A stretch of DNA of 64,000 nt from JAHEDT01 sp963825615 (GCA_963825615.1 CAWGTV010000001.1:310001-374000); one strand, 5' to 3'; shown: positions 16,815-26,325, counted from the first letter of the stretch. The notes: generated by a model from the sequence alone, not told the origin. Program-made: numbers and translations.

Positions 16815-18482
16815 CTACGCCTTGCACACAGCTCCGGTGTTGGCCGAAGTCACGACCTTGGCGTAGCGGGCCAGCCAACCTGTCTTGATTTTGGCTTCGG
16901 GAGCCTGCCAAGCGGTCTTACGACGGGCCAGTTCGGCTTCATCGACCAGCAGTTCCAGTTTGCGGTTCGGGATGTCCAGACGGATGCTGTCACCTTCCGC
17001 TACCAGAGCAATCGGCCCGCCGACAGCAGCTTCGGGCGAGATATGTCCGATACAGGGGCCACGAGTCCCGCCCGAGAAGCGCCCATCGGTGATTAGGGCG
17101 ACGCTGTCGCCCAGGCCGAGACCCATCAGAGTCGCAGTCGGCGCCAGCATCTCCCGCATGCCAGGGCCGCCCTTGGGCCCTTCGTAACGGATTACCACCA
17201 CGTCACCGGCCACGACCTGACCGCCCATGAGAGCCTCCATGGCGCCCTCTTCAGAATCGAAACAGCGTGCCCGCCCTTCAAAATTCATCATTTTTTCGGA
17301 TACGCCGGACTGTTTGACCACGGAACCGAGCGGCGCAAGATTGCCGAAGAGAATCGCCAGACCGCCTTCGGCACGCACCGGATTGGTCATCGACTGGATC
17401 ACCTCTTCATCCACCGTAGCGACGCTGGCGATGATCTCCTTGACCGTGGGACCAGTCAGCGTCGGGTTGTCATTGATGAGTGTGCGCAACTGGTACAGCA
17501 CACCGGGAACCCCGCCGGCCGTATCGAGATCCTCCATGAAATGTCTGCCGCCCGGGTTCATTGACGCCAATTGCGGCGTTTCCCGGCCCAATCGGTCAAA
17601 ATCTTCCAACGGCAGGTCGACCCCGGCTTCGCGGGCGATCGATAGCAGGTGAAGCACGGTGTTGCTGGACCCCCCGAGAGCCAAGTCGACCCGGATGGCG
17701 TTCTCGAAGGCGGCCCTGGTCATGATCTGGCGCGGTGTGATCTGTTGGCGGACCAATTCGACAATGCGCTCGCCGCTGGCAAAAGCAATACGGCGTTTCA
17801 GCGACGAAACGGCCAAGGATGTGCCACAACGCACCAGACTCATGCCGAGGGTTTCGGTCAGAATCGCCATGGTGTTGGCAGTGAACAGCCCCTGGCAGGA
17901 ACCGGCGGTCGGGCAAGCCTTGTCCTCGCAGGCCATCAATTCCTGTTCATCGATAACCCCGGCCTTGTACTTGGCCATGGCCTCGAAGGTATCGGTGACG
18001 AAAGAGAATTTGCGCCCGTCGCGACCTGCTCCGGTCATCATCGGCCCGGCGGTCACCACGATGCAGGGGATGTCAAGGCGTGCCGCTGCCATCAGCATTC
18101 CAGGTGTAATCTTGTCGCAATTGGTCAGCAGCACCAGTCCATCGAGGCGATGTGCTTCGGCGATCGACTCGACCATGTCGGCAATCAATTCCCGGGTCGG
18201 CAAAGAATAGTGCATGCCGCGATGACCCATGGCGATACCATCGCAGACGCCAGGGATCCCGAAAATAAATGAATAACCGCCGCCGCTGTGGACGCCTTTT
18301 TCTATGAAACGCTCGAGGTCACGCATGCCGGTGTGCCCGGGTATCAGGTCGGTGAAAGAGGAGGCTATCCCGATAAAGGGTTTATCCATCTGCTGTTGAG
18401 GGACACCCGTTCCTTTTAACAAGGCCCTATGAGGTGTACGTTCAAATCCCTGAGTAATGGCGCTGCTGCGTTTCTGGGTCAT
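16815..18482 (-). CDS. ilvD: Dihydroxy-acid dehydratase
   Basis: This Fe-S dehydratase forms the 2-oxo acid precursors of valine and isoleucine. The 555-residue protein shows TNCDKITPGMLMA (Cys near 122) and CPTAGSCQGLFTANTM (near 190-205), which carry cluster ligands. GRFSGGTRGPCIGH and GPIALVAEGDSI are near the C-terminus. It is the first gene of the ilvD-ilvB-ilvN-ilvC-psd-pssA run. The roughly 200 nt upstream hold the terminators of the preceding unit, so its promoter probably lies there. Confidence 0.96.
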   Translation of the reverse strand: MTQKRSSAITQGFERTPHRALLKGTGVPQQQMDKPFIGIASSFTDLIPGHTGMRDLERFIEKGVHSGGGYSFIFGIPGVCDGIAMGHRGMHYSLPTRELIADMVESIAEAHRLDGLVLLTNCDKITPGMLMAAARLDIPCIVVTAGPMMTGAGRDGRKFSFVTDTFEAMAKYKAGVIDEQELMACEDKACPTAGSCQGLFTANTMAILTETLGMSLVRCGTSLAVSSLKRRIAFASGERIVELVRQQITPRQIMTRAAFENAIRVDLALGGSSNTVLHLLSIAREAGVDLPLEDFDRLGRETPQLASMNPGGRHFMEDLDTAGGVPGVLYQLRTLINDNPTLTGPTVKEIIASVATVDEEVIQSMTNPVRAEGGLAILFGNLAPLGSVVKQSGVSEKMMNFEGRARCFDSEEGAMEALMGGQVVAGDVVVIRYEGPKGGPGMREMLAPTATLMGLGLGDSVALITDGRFSGGTRGPCIGHISPEAAVGGPIALVAEGDSIRLDIPNRKLELLVDEAELARRKTAWQAPEAKIKTGWLARYAKVVTSANTGAVCKA

Positions 18483-18580
18483 TTTGTTCCGCTCTCCTGA
18501 TTAACAAACTCGGTTCTATTTACGCGCAGAGTATCCGCTCTTTATACCTGCGAGCACCTGCGAGGTAAAGAGCAAAAACA

Positions 18581-18662
18581 AAAAAACCGGGTCACTCTCA
18601 TGCCCAGAAGGACAAAAAGCCCGGCGAAACAGAACAGGGGCCGGGATTTCCCCGGCCCCTGC
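18581..18662 (-). terminator. Tandem hairpins, probable terminator after the YdcH-like gene
   Basis: On the minus strand the first hairpin pairs GGGGCCGGGG with CCCCGGCCCC (18637-18660). A second, long-looped stem (CCGGGC / ACCCGG) ends in seven T (18581-18587). Together they probably end the rpsB-to-tsaB supercluster before ilvD. Confidence 0.65.
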
Positions 18663-18683
18663 AAACTATCTCTAGATTATCGT

Positions 18684-18905
18684 TTATTGGCGGTAATCAC
18701 GGAGCATCGACTCCATCTCGTCTTTTCCTGCCAGCTTCAATTTCTGTATTTTTTTCCGCTCAAGATCTTCATCAGCGGAGAGGTACGTCATGTCTTCGTA
18801 TTCCTGGAGTTTTTTTTCGAAAAGCAGATGTTCTTCATACAGTTTGCGGAACCGGGGGCTTTCTTCACTTAAGCGCTGGAACAGATCCTGGTCATTCTCT
18901 ACCAT
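18684..18905 (-). CDS. Small YdcH/DUF465-like coiled-coil protein
   Basis: This 73-residue, highly charged, helical protein begins MVENDQDLFQRLSEESPRFR and contains the YEEHLLFEKKLQEYE and EDLERKKIQKLKLAGKDEME segments typical of the DUF465/YdcH family. The function of that family is not settled. AGGAGG before ATG 18905 fixes the start. It follows tsaB by 88 nt and is the last gene before a terminator. Confidence 0.85.
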   Translation of the reverse strand: MVENDQDLFQRLSEESPRFRKLYEEHLLFEKKLQEYEDMTYLSADEDLERKKIQKLKLAGKDEMESMLRDYRQ

Positions 18906-18993
18906 GAGCACCTCCTGGCAATTTAAGGATGGGGAAAAGGGATAGTATGTAAAAAATAACGAAGGCGCGGCAGGGTTGTCAACTGGAATTCCT

Positions 18994-19683
18994 TTAAGCA
19001 CGCCAATTTAGTTCCGCTTCAGAGGGCCGCAGATATACGGGCAGTAATTGATCGGCATTAAACGTGCGTCCGGCATGCCATTCGAGCAAGGCAAGAGCAG
19101 CCGCAGCACCGGCTCGCGGCAAGTTCAAAAAACTCGGTGCAAAGTGCGCGCGACCAGCCAACTGCCTGACAATCAGGGTGCGGTAGACGGATGCACCGTT
19201 GCCGATAAAGAGGGTCTCACCGGTCAATTCTCCCAGGAGCATTTCAGGTTTGATCACCCGCTCCCCGGCAACGGGATGAGGATAACCAGACTCCCATTGG
19301 TAAAGTGCGGTGTAGACTTCCTGTTTACGCGCATCCAGCATGACACAGACCGGCAGGCGAGAAAAAGGCAACTGCATAGCGAGACACTGCAGAGAAGACA
19401 CTCCGAGCAGCGGACAGCCGGCAGCTAAAGCGAGTCCCTTGGCCGTAGCCAGACCGACACGCAGACCGGTAAAAGAGCCTGGCCCACGCACCACGCCGAT
19501 GCCATCCAGGTCGCCCTTGGCGACATTCGTCATGACCAGCAGCTCTTCGATTGACTGCAGCAGCCACTCTGTCGGTGTTTTGCGGATATCCAGATTGATT
19601 TCGGCCAGCAGGTGCTCACCGTCGGAGAGCGCAAGACCGCCGGCGGGCGAGGCCGTCTGAATGGTCAGCAGGATCGGCGGCAT
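18994..19683 (-). CDS. tsaB: tRNA threonylcarbamoyladenosine biosynthesis protein TsaB
   Basis: This is a partner of TsaD and TsaE in making t6A37 of ANN-decoding tRNAs. The 229-residue protein shows the ASKHA-like LTIQTASPAGGLAL at the N-terminus and the conserved GVVRGPGSFTGLRVGLATAKGLA motif near residue 60-85. The ATG starts one nucleotide after the rseP stop (TGACATG), indicating a shared transcript. tsaD and tsaE are not in the window. Confidence 0.93.
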   Translation of the reverse strand: MPPILLTIQTASPAGGLALSDGEHLLAEINLDIRKTPTEWLLQSIEELLVMTNVAKGDLDGIGVVRGPGSFTGLRVGLATAKGLALAAGCPLLGVSSLQCLAMQLPFSRLPVCVMLDARKQEVYTALYQWESGYPHPVAGERVIKPEMLLGELTGETLFIGNGASVYRTLIVRQLAGRAHFAPSFLNLPRAGAAAALALLEWHAGRTFNADQLLPVYLRPSEAELNWRA

Positions 19684-19684
19684 G

Positions 19685-21007
19685 TCAGTTCCCCAACATG
19701 CGGACGATATCGTTGTAAAAAGCCACCACCATCAGCAAAACCAGTAAGATCAGGCCGATCTGTTGTGCCCATTCACGGGCACGCAGGGAGAGCGGCCGGC
19801 GAAAAACGAGCTCGAAGGTATAGAAAAACAGGTGCCCGCCATCTAGGATCGGGATTGGCAGGAGGTTCAGAATCCCCAGCTGAATACTCAAAAAAGCCAG
19901 GACACTCAGAATACTCGAAAAATTTGTCTGCGCGGCCTGACCGGCAATCTGGACCACGGTAATCGGGCCACCGATATTGCTGGTAGATACGTGTCCTGCA
20001 AACAGCTTCTGGATAAAGACCAAGGTCAGTTCAATCAAATCCATGCTGCGTTTGGCGCCAGCAGCAATGGCTTCGCCTAAGGGGAAGCGTTTGAAGACGG
20101 TTTCCTGGTGCGGGGCAACTCCTATCAGATAATCCTCGTTGCCATCCACTCTTCTCGGCACGAGTTCGACCGTGAGCTGTTCGCCGTTGCGCTCGAGAAC
20201 CACTGTCGTGGAGTGGGCACCGATCGTCTGGATAGCGTCCTTGAGCTCGTACCACGACACGATCTTGCGTGCGCCGATGGACAGGATTCTATCGCCTTCT
20301 TTGAGGCCGGCTTCAACCGCTGGCATTGCCGGAGCCATTGAGCCGATGACGGGCTCTTGTCCCGGGAGCAGCCCAATTGACTGTAACCCCTCAAGGGCGC
20401 CATTTTCCGGATCGAGGGCCAGATCGACAACCTGCTCACCGCGATCAACGGCAAAGATTACCGGTTCTCCGGCACTGTTCACCAGGGCCGGGCCAGTGTC
20501 TGTCCAGGTCGCCACATCAATTCCGCTGACCTTGACGATACAGTCGCCTGTGCGGAAGCCGGCCAGAGCAGCCGCAGAGTCCGGCACAACGTAACCTATG
20601 CAGGGGGGCTCTTCCAGATAAGCGGGGAGATTGACGCCAACCAGGTAAGCGAGGGGCAGAGTCATGAACGGTAGAATAAGATTCATCACCGGACCGGCCG
20701 CAACGATTGCCATGCGCCGGGCGATACTTTTTTTGGCAAAGGAGCGATGTTCGTCATCCGGGTCGATTTCGGCATCTTCGCCTTGCTCACCGCCCCCCTC
20801 GCCGAGCATCTGGACATATCCCCCAAGGGGAATGGCGCAGATCATGTACTCCGTTTCCCCCCACTGGTGGGACACCAGCCGCGGACCGAAACCGAGAGAG
20901 AACTTGAGGACCTTGACCCCGCAGAACTTGGCCACACAGAAATGCCCGAGTTCATGGACAAAGACCAGAATGCCCAACATGATGATGCCGGCTGCTATAG
21001 TGATCAC
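19685..21007 (-). CDS. rseP: Site-2 intramembrane zinc metalloprotease RseP
   Basis: RseP cleaves membrane-bound anti-sigma factors and remnant signal peptides. The 440-residue protein has the HExxH motif in FVHELGHFC (about 18-22) inside the first membrane segment. Two PDZ domains lie between about 120 and 310, including GYVVPDSAAALAGFRTGD and EAGLKEGDRILSIG. LPIPILDGGHLFFY is the C-terminal zinc-ligand motif. The GTG start overlaps the dxr stop by 4 nt. The dxr-rseP pair is a common arrangement in proteobacteria. Confidence 0.95.
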   Translation of the reverse strand: MITIAAGIIMLGILVFVHELGHFCVAKFCGVKVLKFSLGFGPRLVSHQWGETEYMICAIPLGGYVQMLGEGGGEQGEDAEIDPDDEHRSFAKKSIARRMAIVAAGPVMNLILPFMTLPLAYLVGVNLPAYLEEPPCIGYVVPDSAAALAGFRTGDCIVKVSGIDVATWTDTGPALVNSAGEPVIFAVDRGEQVVDLALDPENGALEGLQSIGLLPGQEPVIGSMAPAMPAVEAGLKEGDRILSIGARKIVSWYELKDAIQTIGAHSTTVVLERNGEQLTVELVPRRVDGNEDYLIGVAPHQETVFKRFPLGEAIAAGAKRSMDLIELTLVFIQKLFAGHVSTSNIGGPITVVQIAGQAAQTNFSSILSVLAFLSIQLGILNLLPIPILDGGHLFFYTFELVFRRPLSLRAREWAQQIGLILLVLLMVVAFYNDIVRMLGN

Positions 21008-22178
21008 GTGTAAGAAGCTCCTTGGATTTCATGAATAACGTCCCGTGCCGCAAGGCGGGCCCAGTTGTCGGCGGCAAGGACCTGGTCGAGGCTGGTCGCA
21101 GCACTGTTTGTGTGCTTCTCGACAACCGTCCCGATAATCCTCGGGATATCAAGAAAGCCGACCTTTTCATGAAGAAAAGCATCGACGGCAAGTTCGTTGG
21201 CAGCATTCAGGACAGCGGGTGTGGTGCCACCGCGCCTGATGGCATCATAGGCCAGGCCAAGACATGGAAAGCATAGACTGTCGGGGGCGGCAAAATGCAA
21301 CTGGCCGAGACGACAGAGGTCGAGGGCTGGCAAATCAAGGGCCAGGCGCTCAGGGTAGCTCAAGGCATAGGCGATCGGTGTTTTCATGTCCGGAATACCC
21401 AGTTGGGCGATGAGCGCGCCATCAATATATTCCACCATGGAATGCACAATACTTTCCGGATGGATGTGCACGGCAATTTTTTCCACGGGAAGGTTAAAGA
21501 GCCAGTGCGCCTCGATCACCTCCAGCCCCTTGTTCATCATGGTTGCCGAATCGATGGTGATCTTGCGTCCCATGGTCCAGTTTGGGTGGGCCAGGGCATC
21601 CTGCGGAGTCACATCCTGCAGATCTTCGAGTGACCAGTTGCGAAACGGGCCGCCGGACGCGGTCAGAATCAGGCGCCGCACTTCGTTCTTGCTGTGCCCG
21701 GCAAGGGATTGGAAGATCGCCGAGTGTTCACTGTCGACGGGAAAGAGCCGGCAGCCCGGACTTGGCGACAGCAGCCATGACCAATTCACCGGCGATGACC
21801 AGGGTCTCCTTGTTGGCAAGGGCCACATCCCGGCCCGCCTGGATAGCGGCCAGCGTCGGTTCGAGACCGGCCGCGCCCACAATTGCCGAGACGACCATAT
21901 CGGCGGGAGAATCCACCGCGCAGGCAATCAGCCCTTCAGTCCCGTAGAGGACACGGGGCCCGCGTGAACCGATGCGCTCCTGTAAACGCTGTGCATTCTC
22001 CCGGTCCGGAACCGCAACGACTAGAAGGCTTGAAACGGAGAATCTGCTCTTCCAGCAAGGCCAGGTTGCGGCCTGCGGTCAAGGCGACCACCCGGAAGCG
22101 ATCGGGATAATCGGCAACGATCTCCAGAGTGCTCACGCCGATTGAACCAGTGGATCCGAGGACAGCAAGTTGTTTCAT
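21004..22178 (-). CDS. dxr: 1-deoxy-D-xylulose 5-phosphate reductoisomerase (two apparent single-base insertions)
   Basis: Dxr makes MEP, the committed step of isoprenoid synthesis. ATG 22178 begins MKQLAVLGSTGSIGVSTLEI (NADPH-binding loop). The frame breaks at 22025-22026, with an extra T in the coding strand after LRFKP. It breaks again at 21755-21757, with an extra G after AVAKSG. Correction gives 390 residues, the usual length. The middle segment (DMVVSAIVGAAGLEPT, ALANKETLVIAGELV) lies in another frame and contains the NADPH and substrate motifs. The C-terminal part has SEHSAIFQSL and NWTMGRKITIDSATMMNKG. The start overlaps the cdsA stop (ATGA). Because this is the sole visible route to isopentenyl diphosphate, the breaks are suspect. 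Confidence 0.9.
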
Positions 22179-23003
22179 GCAAAGATCCATACGGCATAAT
22201 AATAGGTCACGGGGAAAGCGAACAGCAGGCTGTCAAGGCGATCAAGGATACCGCCATGCCCGGGGATCAGAGCACCCGAGTCTTTCACGCCGAAGCTGCG
22301 CTTGAACAGCGACTCCACCAGATCGCCAAGCTGGCTGAACGCACCGACACCCAAGCCGATGAGCAGAACATCCACAGCCCCAAGTTCGCCAAAAAACCAG
22401 AGTTTGCAGATCATGGCCCCGAGCAAGCCACCGACGAGACCGCCGAGGGAGCCCTCGATGCTCTTTTTCGGGCTGACCGCTTCGTAGAGGCGATGCCGTC
22501 CGTATTTCATCCCAACGAAATAGGCCATCGTGTCACTTGCCATGACCACGAAGAAGACGAGAAAAATCCAGTTTCGCCCTGAGGGCAAGTCCCTCAGGAG
22601 GGCGGCATGTGACAGCAGCATCGGGATATACAGCAGCCCGAGCAGGCTGATTGCAAGATCACGGCTCACGGTCTGCATGTCCTGAACACGAAACAGATAG
22701 ACCAGGGCGAGCAACAGGCAAGGCAGGACGAGACTTAACAGGACAAAGGGAGGAGTGGCAGCATAGACCAGACCGACCGAGCACAAAACACCGACAGCAA
22801 CTGAGAGGGAAGCCTTCCAGTCGGCGCTGAGTCGGCAGGGCCATCCGGTAGAATTCATGCAGTGCCAATCCGCTGACAATGAACATAAGTCCGGCAAACA
22901 GTCCTGAACTGGCATAAAGCACACACAGGATCAGTAACGGCAGAGCGACCAGAGCTGTGATAATTCTTTGTTTAATGACGTCTCTCCCCGCCGCTGCCTT
23001 CAC
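22175..23003 (-). CDS. cdsA: Phosphatidate cytidylyltransferase (apparent single-base insertion)
   Basis: CdsA makes CDP-diacylglycerol, the precursor used by PssA and for cardiolipin. The first frame encodes IKQRIITALVALPLLILCVL and runs to HEFYRMALPTQRRLEGF. A G/C run at 22807-22809 appears to hold one extra base, after which the frame continues as LSVAVGVLCSVGLVYAATPP. Correction gives about 275 residues with several membrane helices. The signatures SPKKSIEGSLGG and KDSGALIPGHGGILDRLDS are present. The start is uncertain: GTG 23003 overlaps uppS by about 30 nt, and a later start closer to KQRIIT is possible. Confidence 0.88.
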
Positions 23004-23718
23004 TGTCTCGCAGTTGCGCAGCGGTGAGCCCGAAACGCCTCTGACGACGGCTGTATTCTTCCAGAGCTTTCAATAGTTCATCGCGAGAAAAATCGGGCCA
23101 GAGGGTTTCCGTAAAGTAAAGCTCCCCATACGCCATCTGCCAGAGCAGAAAGTTGCTGATGCGCATCTCCCCACTGGTTCGAATCAAGAGGTCGGGGTCC
23201 GGGATTCCGCTGGTATCGAGCGCTGCAGAAATATGCTCCTCGTTAAGCGTCTCGACCGGCAATTTGCCTTCGGCAATTTCGTAGCCGAGCTTTTGCATCG
23301 CCCGGGTCAATTCATTGCGCGAACCATAAGAGAGGGCCAGATTCAAAACCATACGATCGTTGTCGGCAGTTTTTTTGATAATGTCCTTGAGTATTTTGCT
23401 GATTGACTTTGGCAGCCGCTCCAGTTCACCAATGGCGACAAGACGGATGCCACGCTTGTGCAGTTGACTAAGTTCCTTTTTTAAAAAGGTTCCCAGCAAA
23501 CCCATCAGCGCCTCGACCTCGTCCTGAGGACGCCCCCAGTTCTCCGAGCTGAAGGCATAAAGCGTCAGATAGCCTATACCCAGCTCTAGGCACTCGTCGA
23601 CGATAGACTGAACCGTTTCCACCCCTTTGCGATGTCCCAGAATGCGCGGCAGCCGACGCTGTTCGGCCCAGCGTCCGTTGCCATCCATGATAATTGCAAG
23701 GTGTTTTGGAATCTGCAT
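22972..23718 (-). CDS. uppS: Isoprenyl transferase (undecaprenyl diphosphate synthase)
   Basis: This cis-prenyltransferase makes the lipid carrier for peptidoglycan and LPS. The 248-residue protein begins with AIIMDGNGRWAEQRR, which holds the catalytic Asp, followed by GHRKGVETVQSIVDECLELG and YAFSSENWGRP. The C-terminal ISNFLLWQMAYGELYFTETLWPDF is typical of the family. It precedes cdsA, with overlap or abutment depending on the cdsA start, and lies about 190 nt downstream of the ferredoxin gene. The window also carries dxr, so two steps of the pathway are clustered. Confidence 0.96.
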   Translation of the reverse strand: MQIPKHLAIIMDGNGRWAEQRRLPRILGHRKGVETVQSIVDECLELGIGYLTLYAFSSENWGRPQDEVEALMGLLGTFLKKELSQLHKRGIRLVAIGELERLPKSISKILKDIIKKTADNDRMVLNLALSYGSRNELTRAMQKLGYEIAEGKLPVETLNEEHISAALDTSGIPDPDLLIRTSGEMRISNFLLWQMAYGELYFTETLWPDFSRDELLKALEEYSRRQRRFGLTAAQLRDSEGSGGERRH

Positions 23719-23875
23719 AAAAATGCTGTCTCGAAAGGTGTAATAAAGTCTATTAAAGTATCATGACATAACAAATCGAGCAACCGGGGATATCTTGCCC
23801 TGAAACGGATTCAGTGCATCAAGAAAGCAACGGACTCTTTGCTCAACTGCACTCGATGCACTGCGGGGTGAACAG

Positions 23876-23899
23876 AAAGGGCGCCTAAGCGGCGCCCTT
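23876..23899 (-). terminator. Rho-independent terminator after the ferredoxin gene
   Basis: AAGGGCGCC and GGCGCCCTT form a perfect stem with a 5-nt loop, followed on the minus strand by TTTCTGTT. It lies immediately after the ferredoxin stop. The 157 nt from here to uppS (23719-23875) show no further feature. Confidence 0.75.
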
Positions 23900-23903
23900 G
23901 GAT

Positions 23904-24062
23904 TCAATCGATAATTGCATCGACCGGGCAGGTATCCACGCACGCCCGGCAATCGGTGCAATCTGCCGTGATTGTGTAAATCTCCTCAGATTCTACGATA
24001 GCGCCGACCGGGCAGGCCTCGACGCAGGTCCCGCAGGCAATGCACTCTTCGGTTATTTTCAT
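23904..24062 (-). CDS. Small 2[4Fe-4S] ferredoxin
   Basis: This 52-residue protein has two clostridial-type cluster motifs: CIACGTCVEACP (Cys 7, 10, 13, 17) and CTDCRACVDTCP (Cys 35, 38, 41, 45). These bind two low-potential [4Fe-4S] clusters for electron transfer. The ATG is at 24062, and the intergenic region before it contains an AGGAGG-like GGAGGTG ribosome site. It sits between frr and uppS with a terminator right after it, so it may be the last gene of the rpsB-tsf-pyrH-frr transcript. Nothing nearby suggests its redox partner. Confidence 0.93.
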   Translation of the reverse strand: MKITEECIACGTCVEACPVGAIVESEEIYTITADCTDCRACVDTCPVDAIID

Positions 24063-24098
24063 GAATAGAACACCTCCATAAGCAATTGTCTGCAGAGA

Positions 24099-24656
24099 TC
24101 AGATCTCCATCAGGTCTTTTTCCTTATCGGCAATCACCTGGTCAACACGCGCGACATAGTCATCGGTCAGGTCCTGAACCTCCTTCTCGCCGCGTTTCAA
24201 TTCGTCCTCGGTGATTTCCTTGTCTTTTTCCAGCTTTTTGAGCGTGTCGTTGGCTTCACGACGCGCGTTGCGGACGGCGACCTTGGCATCTTCACCCATG
24301 CGCTTGACCTGCTTGACCATCTCCTTGCGGCGCTCTTCGGTCAGTGGCGGGAAAATCAGGCGGATGATCTGGCCGTCGGAAGACGGGTTCAGGCCCAGAT
24401 CCGACTTGAGAATGGCCTTTTCAATCTCGCCGACGAGGTTCTTCTCCCACGGCTGGATAGTGATCAGGCGGGGTTCGGGAACAGCCAGGGCACCGACCTG
24501 GTTGAGCGGGGTTGGCGTCCCGTAATAATCAACCCGGACATCGTCGAGCACTGAAAGGGAGGCCCGCCCGGTGCGCACCTTGCTCAGATCACGCTTGAAC
24601 GACTCCAGGGCTTTGACCATCGTGGCGCTGGTCTTCGCTTTAACATCGGCAATCAT
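24099..24656 (-). CDS. frr: Ribosome recycling factor
   Basis: With EF-G it splits the post-termination ribosome. The 185-residue protein begins MIADVKAKTSATMVKALESF and shows LSKVRTGRASLSVLDDVRVDYYGTPTPLNQ and the C-terminal long helix region (RREANDTLKKLEKDKEITED). AAGGAGA before ATG 24656 fixes the start; a longer in-frame extension would run into pyrH. It follows pyrH by only 4 nt. Confidence 0.97.
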   Translation of the reverse strand: MIADVKAKTSATMVKALESFKRDLSKVRTGRASLSVLDDVRVDYYGTPTPLNQVGALAVPEPRLITIQPWEKNLVGEIEKAILKSDLGLNPSSDGQIIRLIFPPLTEERRKEMVKQVKRMGEDAKVAVRNARREANDTLKKLEKDKEITEDELKRGEKEVQDLTDDYVARVDQVIADKEKDLMEI

Positions 24657-24660
24657 GGCA

Positions 24661-25383
24661 TCATTCTCCTTTGACGATGGTTCCGATCTGCTCGCCGCAG
24701 ACAACTCGCTGGATGTTGCCGCTGGTCGTCAGATCAAACACGAGAATCGGCAGGTCATTGTCCATGCACAGGGATGTGGCCGTAGAGTCCATGACCTGCA
24801 GACCCTTTTTCAGTACATCCAGGTAAGTAAGCTGATCGAATTTGACCGCGTTTTTATCCTTGTTCGGGTCGGCGCTGTAAACACCGTCCACCTTGGTTGC
24901 CTTGAGAATGATCTCTGCACCGATTTCAATCGCGCGCAAGCTCGCGGCGGTGTCCGTGGTAAAGAACGGGTTGCCCGTACCTGCGCCGAAAATCACCACG
25001 CGCCCTTTTTCAAGGTGTCGGACAGCCCGACGGCGAATGTACGGCTCGGCGATCTCCTGCATTTCGATTGCCGACTGGACCCGAGTGATGACGCCGGCTT
25101 TTTCCAGTGCATCCTGCAAGGCGAGGCTGTTCATGACCGTTGCCAGCATCCCCATGTAATCGGCACTGGCACGGTCCATGCCCATGGATGATGCCGCGAC
25201 CCCGCGAAAGATGTTGCCGCCGCCGATGACGATGGCAATCTGCAAACCCAGGTCGACGACCTCGCGGATTTCCGCAGCGATCCCCCTGATGATATCGGGA
25301 TCGATCCCATAGCCTAGCTTGCCGGCCAATGCCTCGCCGCTGAGTTTGAGCAGAATGCGCTTGTAACAGGGTTGCTTTGCCAT
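24661..25383 (-). CDS. pyrH: UMP kinase
   Basis: PyrH phosphorylates UMP to UDP. It is an amino-acid-kinase-fold enzyme with 240 residues. RILLKLSGEALAG at the N-terminus binds phosphate. The GGGNIFRG motif and GTGNPFFTTDTAA near residue 135 are typical of bacterial UMP kinases. It lies between tsf (27 nt upstream) and frr in the classical order. Its product feeds PyrG, encoded at 48-50 kb. Confidence 0.97.
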   Translation of the reverse strand: MAKQPCYKRILLKLSGEALAGKLGYGIDPDIIRGIAAEIREVVDLGLQIAIVIGGGNIFRGVAASSMGMDRASADYMGMLATVMNSLALQDALEKAGVITRVQSAIEMQEIAEPYIRRRAVRHLEKGRVVIFGAGTGNPFFTTDTAASLRAIEIGAEIILKATKVDGVYSADPNKDKNAVKFDQLTYLDVLKKGLQVMDSTATSLCMDNDLPILVFDLTTSGNIQRVVCGEQIGTIVKGE

Positions 25384-25410
25384 GGTTTCTCCGCTACTTG
25401 AAGATGTTGG

Positions 25411-26325
25411 CTATTTGGTCATCGAAGCGACTTCCGCCGCAAAGTCATCTTCTTTCTTCTCGATCCCTTCACCGAGCTGGAACCGGGCATAGGCCGCGAG
25501 TTTCACCTGACCGGCGACCTCCTTGGCCAAGGCCTCTACTACTTTACCAACCTTCTGGTCAGTATCAATCACGTAAACCTGTTCCAAAAGACATGTTTCG
25601 CCGAAGAACTTGTTGATCTGCCCGTCAATGATCTTGTCGACGATATTGGCCGGCTTGCCGCTCTCAAGCGCCTTAACGCGCATGATGTCCTTCTCGCGCT
25701 CGATGACATCGGCAGGGACATCCTCACGTTTCAGATATTGAGGATTCGCCGCGGCCACGTGCATGGCCAGCATGCGTGCCGTTTCGGCGACCTTCGGATC
25801 ACTGGCCTTGTCGGAATCCAACTGGACCAGAACGCCGATCTTGCCGGCACCGTGGATATAAGACGCGACAATGCCCGAGTTGCTTTCCAGACGGACGCTG
25901 CGGCGCACATTCATGTTTTCGCCGATCGTTGCAATCTGGTGGGTCAACTCTTCGCCGACCGTGCGGCCGGTCCCGGGGAAATCGAGCCCTTTGAGGGTTT
26001 CGACATCAGCCGGGTTCTGGTTGAGGACCACTTCGACGACGCCGTTGGCAAACGCCTGGAAATCAGAGTTCTTGGCAACGAAGTCGGTTTCGGCATTGAC
26101 TTCCACCAGCGCCCCGCAGTTATCTCTGCCGGAAGCGACGATCAACCCTTCAGCAGCAATCCGGCCAGACTTCTTGGCCGCAGCGGAGAGGCCTTTCTTG
26201 CGCAGCAGGTCGATCGCCTGCTCCATATCTCCATCAGCCTCACTCAAGGCTTTTTTGCAATCCATCATCCCGGCGCCGGTTTTGGCGCGCAGGTCACCAA
26301 CCATCTTTGCTGTAATTGTTGCCAC
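25411..26325 (-). CDS. tsf: Translation elongation factor Ts
   Basis: EF-Ts exchanges GDP for GTP on EF-Tu. The protein has 304 residues. An N-terminal UBA-like domain (MVGDLRAKTGAGMMDCKKALSEADGD region) is followed by the conserved TDFVAKNSDF at about residue 82 and a two-part core domain with the coiled coil. AGGAGG upstream of ATG 26325 supports the start. It is preceded by a bulged hairpin that separates it from rpsB and may adjust the ratio of the two products. Confidence 0.97.
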   Translation of the reverse strand: MATITAKMVGDLRAKTGAGMMDCKKALSEADGDMEQAIDLLRKKGLSAAAKKSGRIAAEGLIVASGRDNCGALVEVNAETDFVAKNSDFQAFANGVVEVVLNQNPADVETLKGLDFPGTGRTVGEELTHQIATIGENMNVRRSVRLESNSGIVASYIHGAGKIGVLVQLDSDKASDPKVAETARMLAMHVAAANPQYLKREDVPADVIEREKDIMRVKALESGKPANIVDKIIDGQINKFFGETCLLEQVYVIDTDQKVGKVVEALAKEVAGQVKLAAYARFQLGEGIEKKEDDFAAEVASMTK

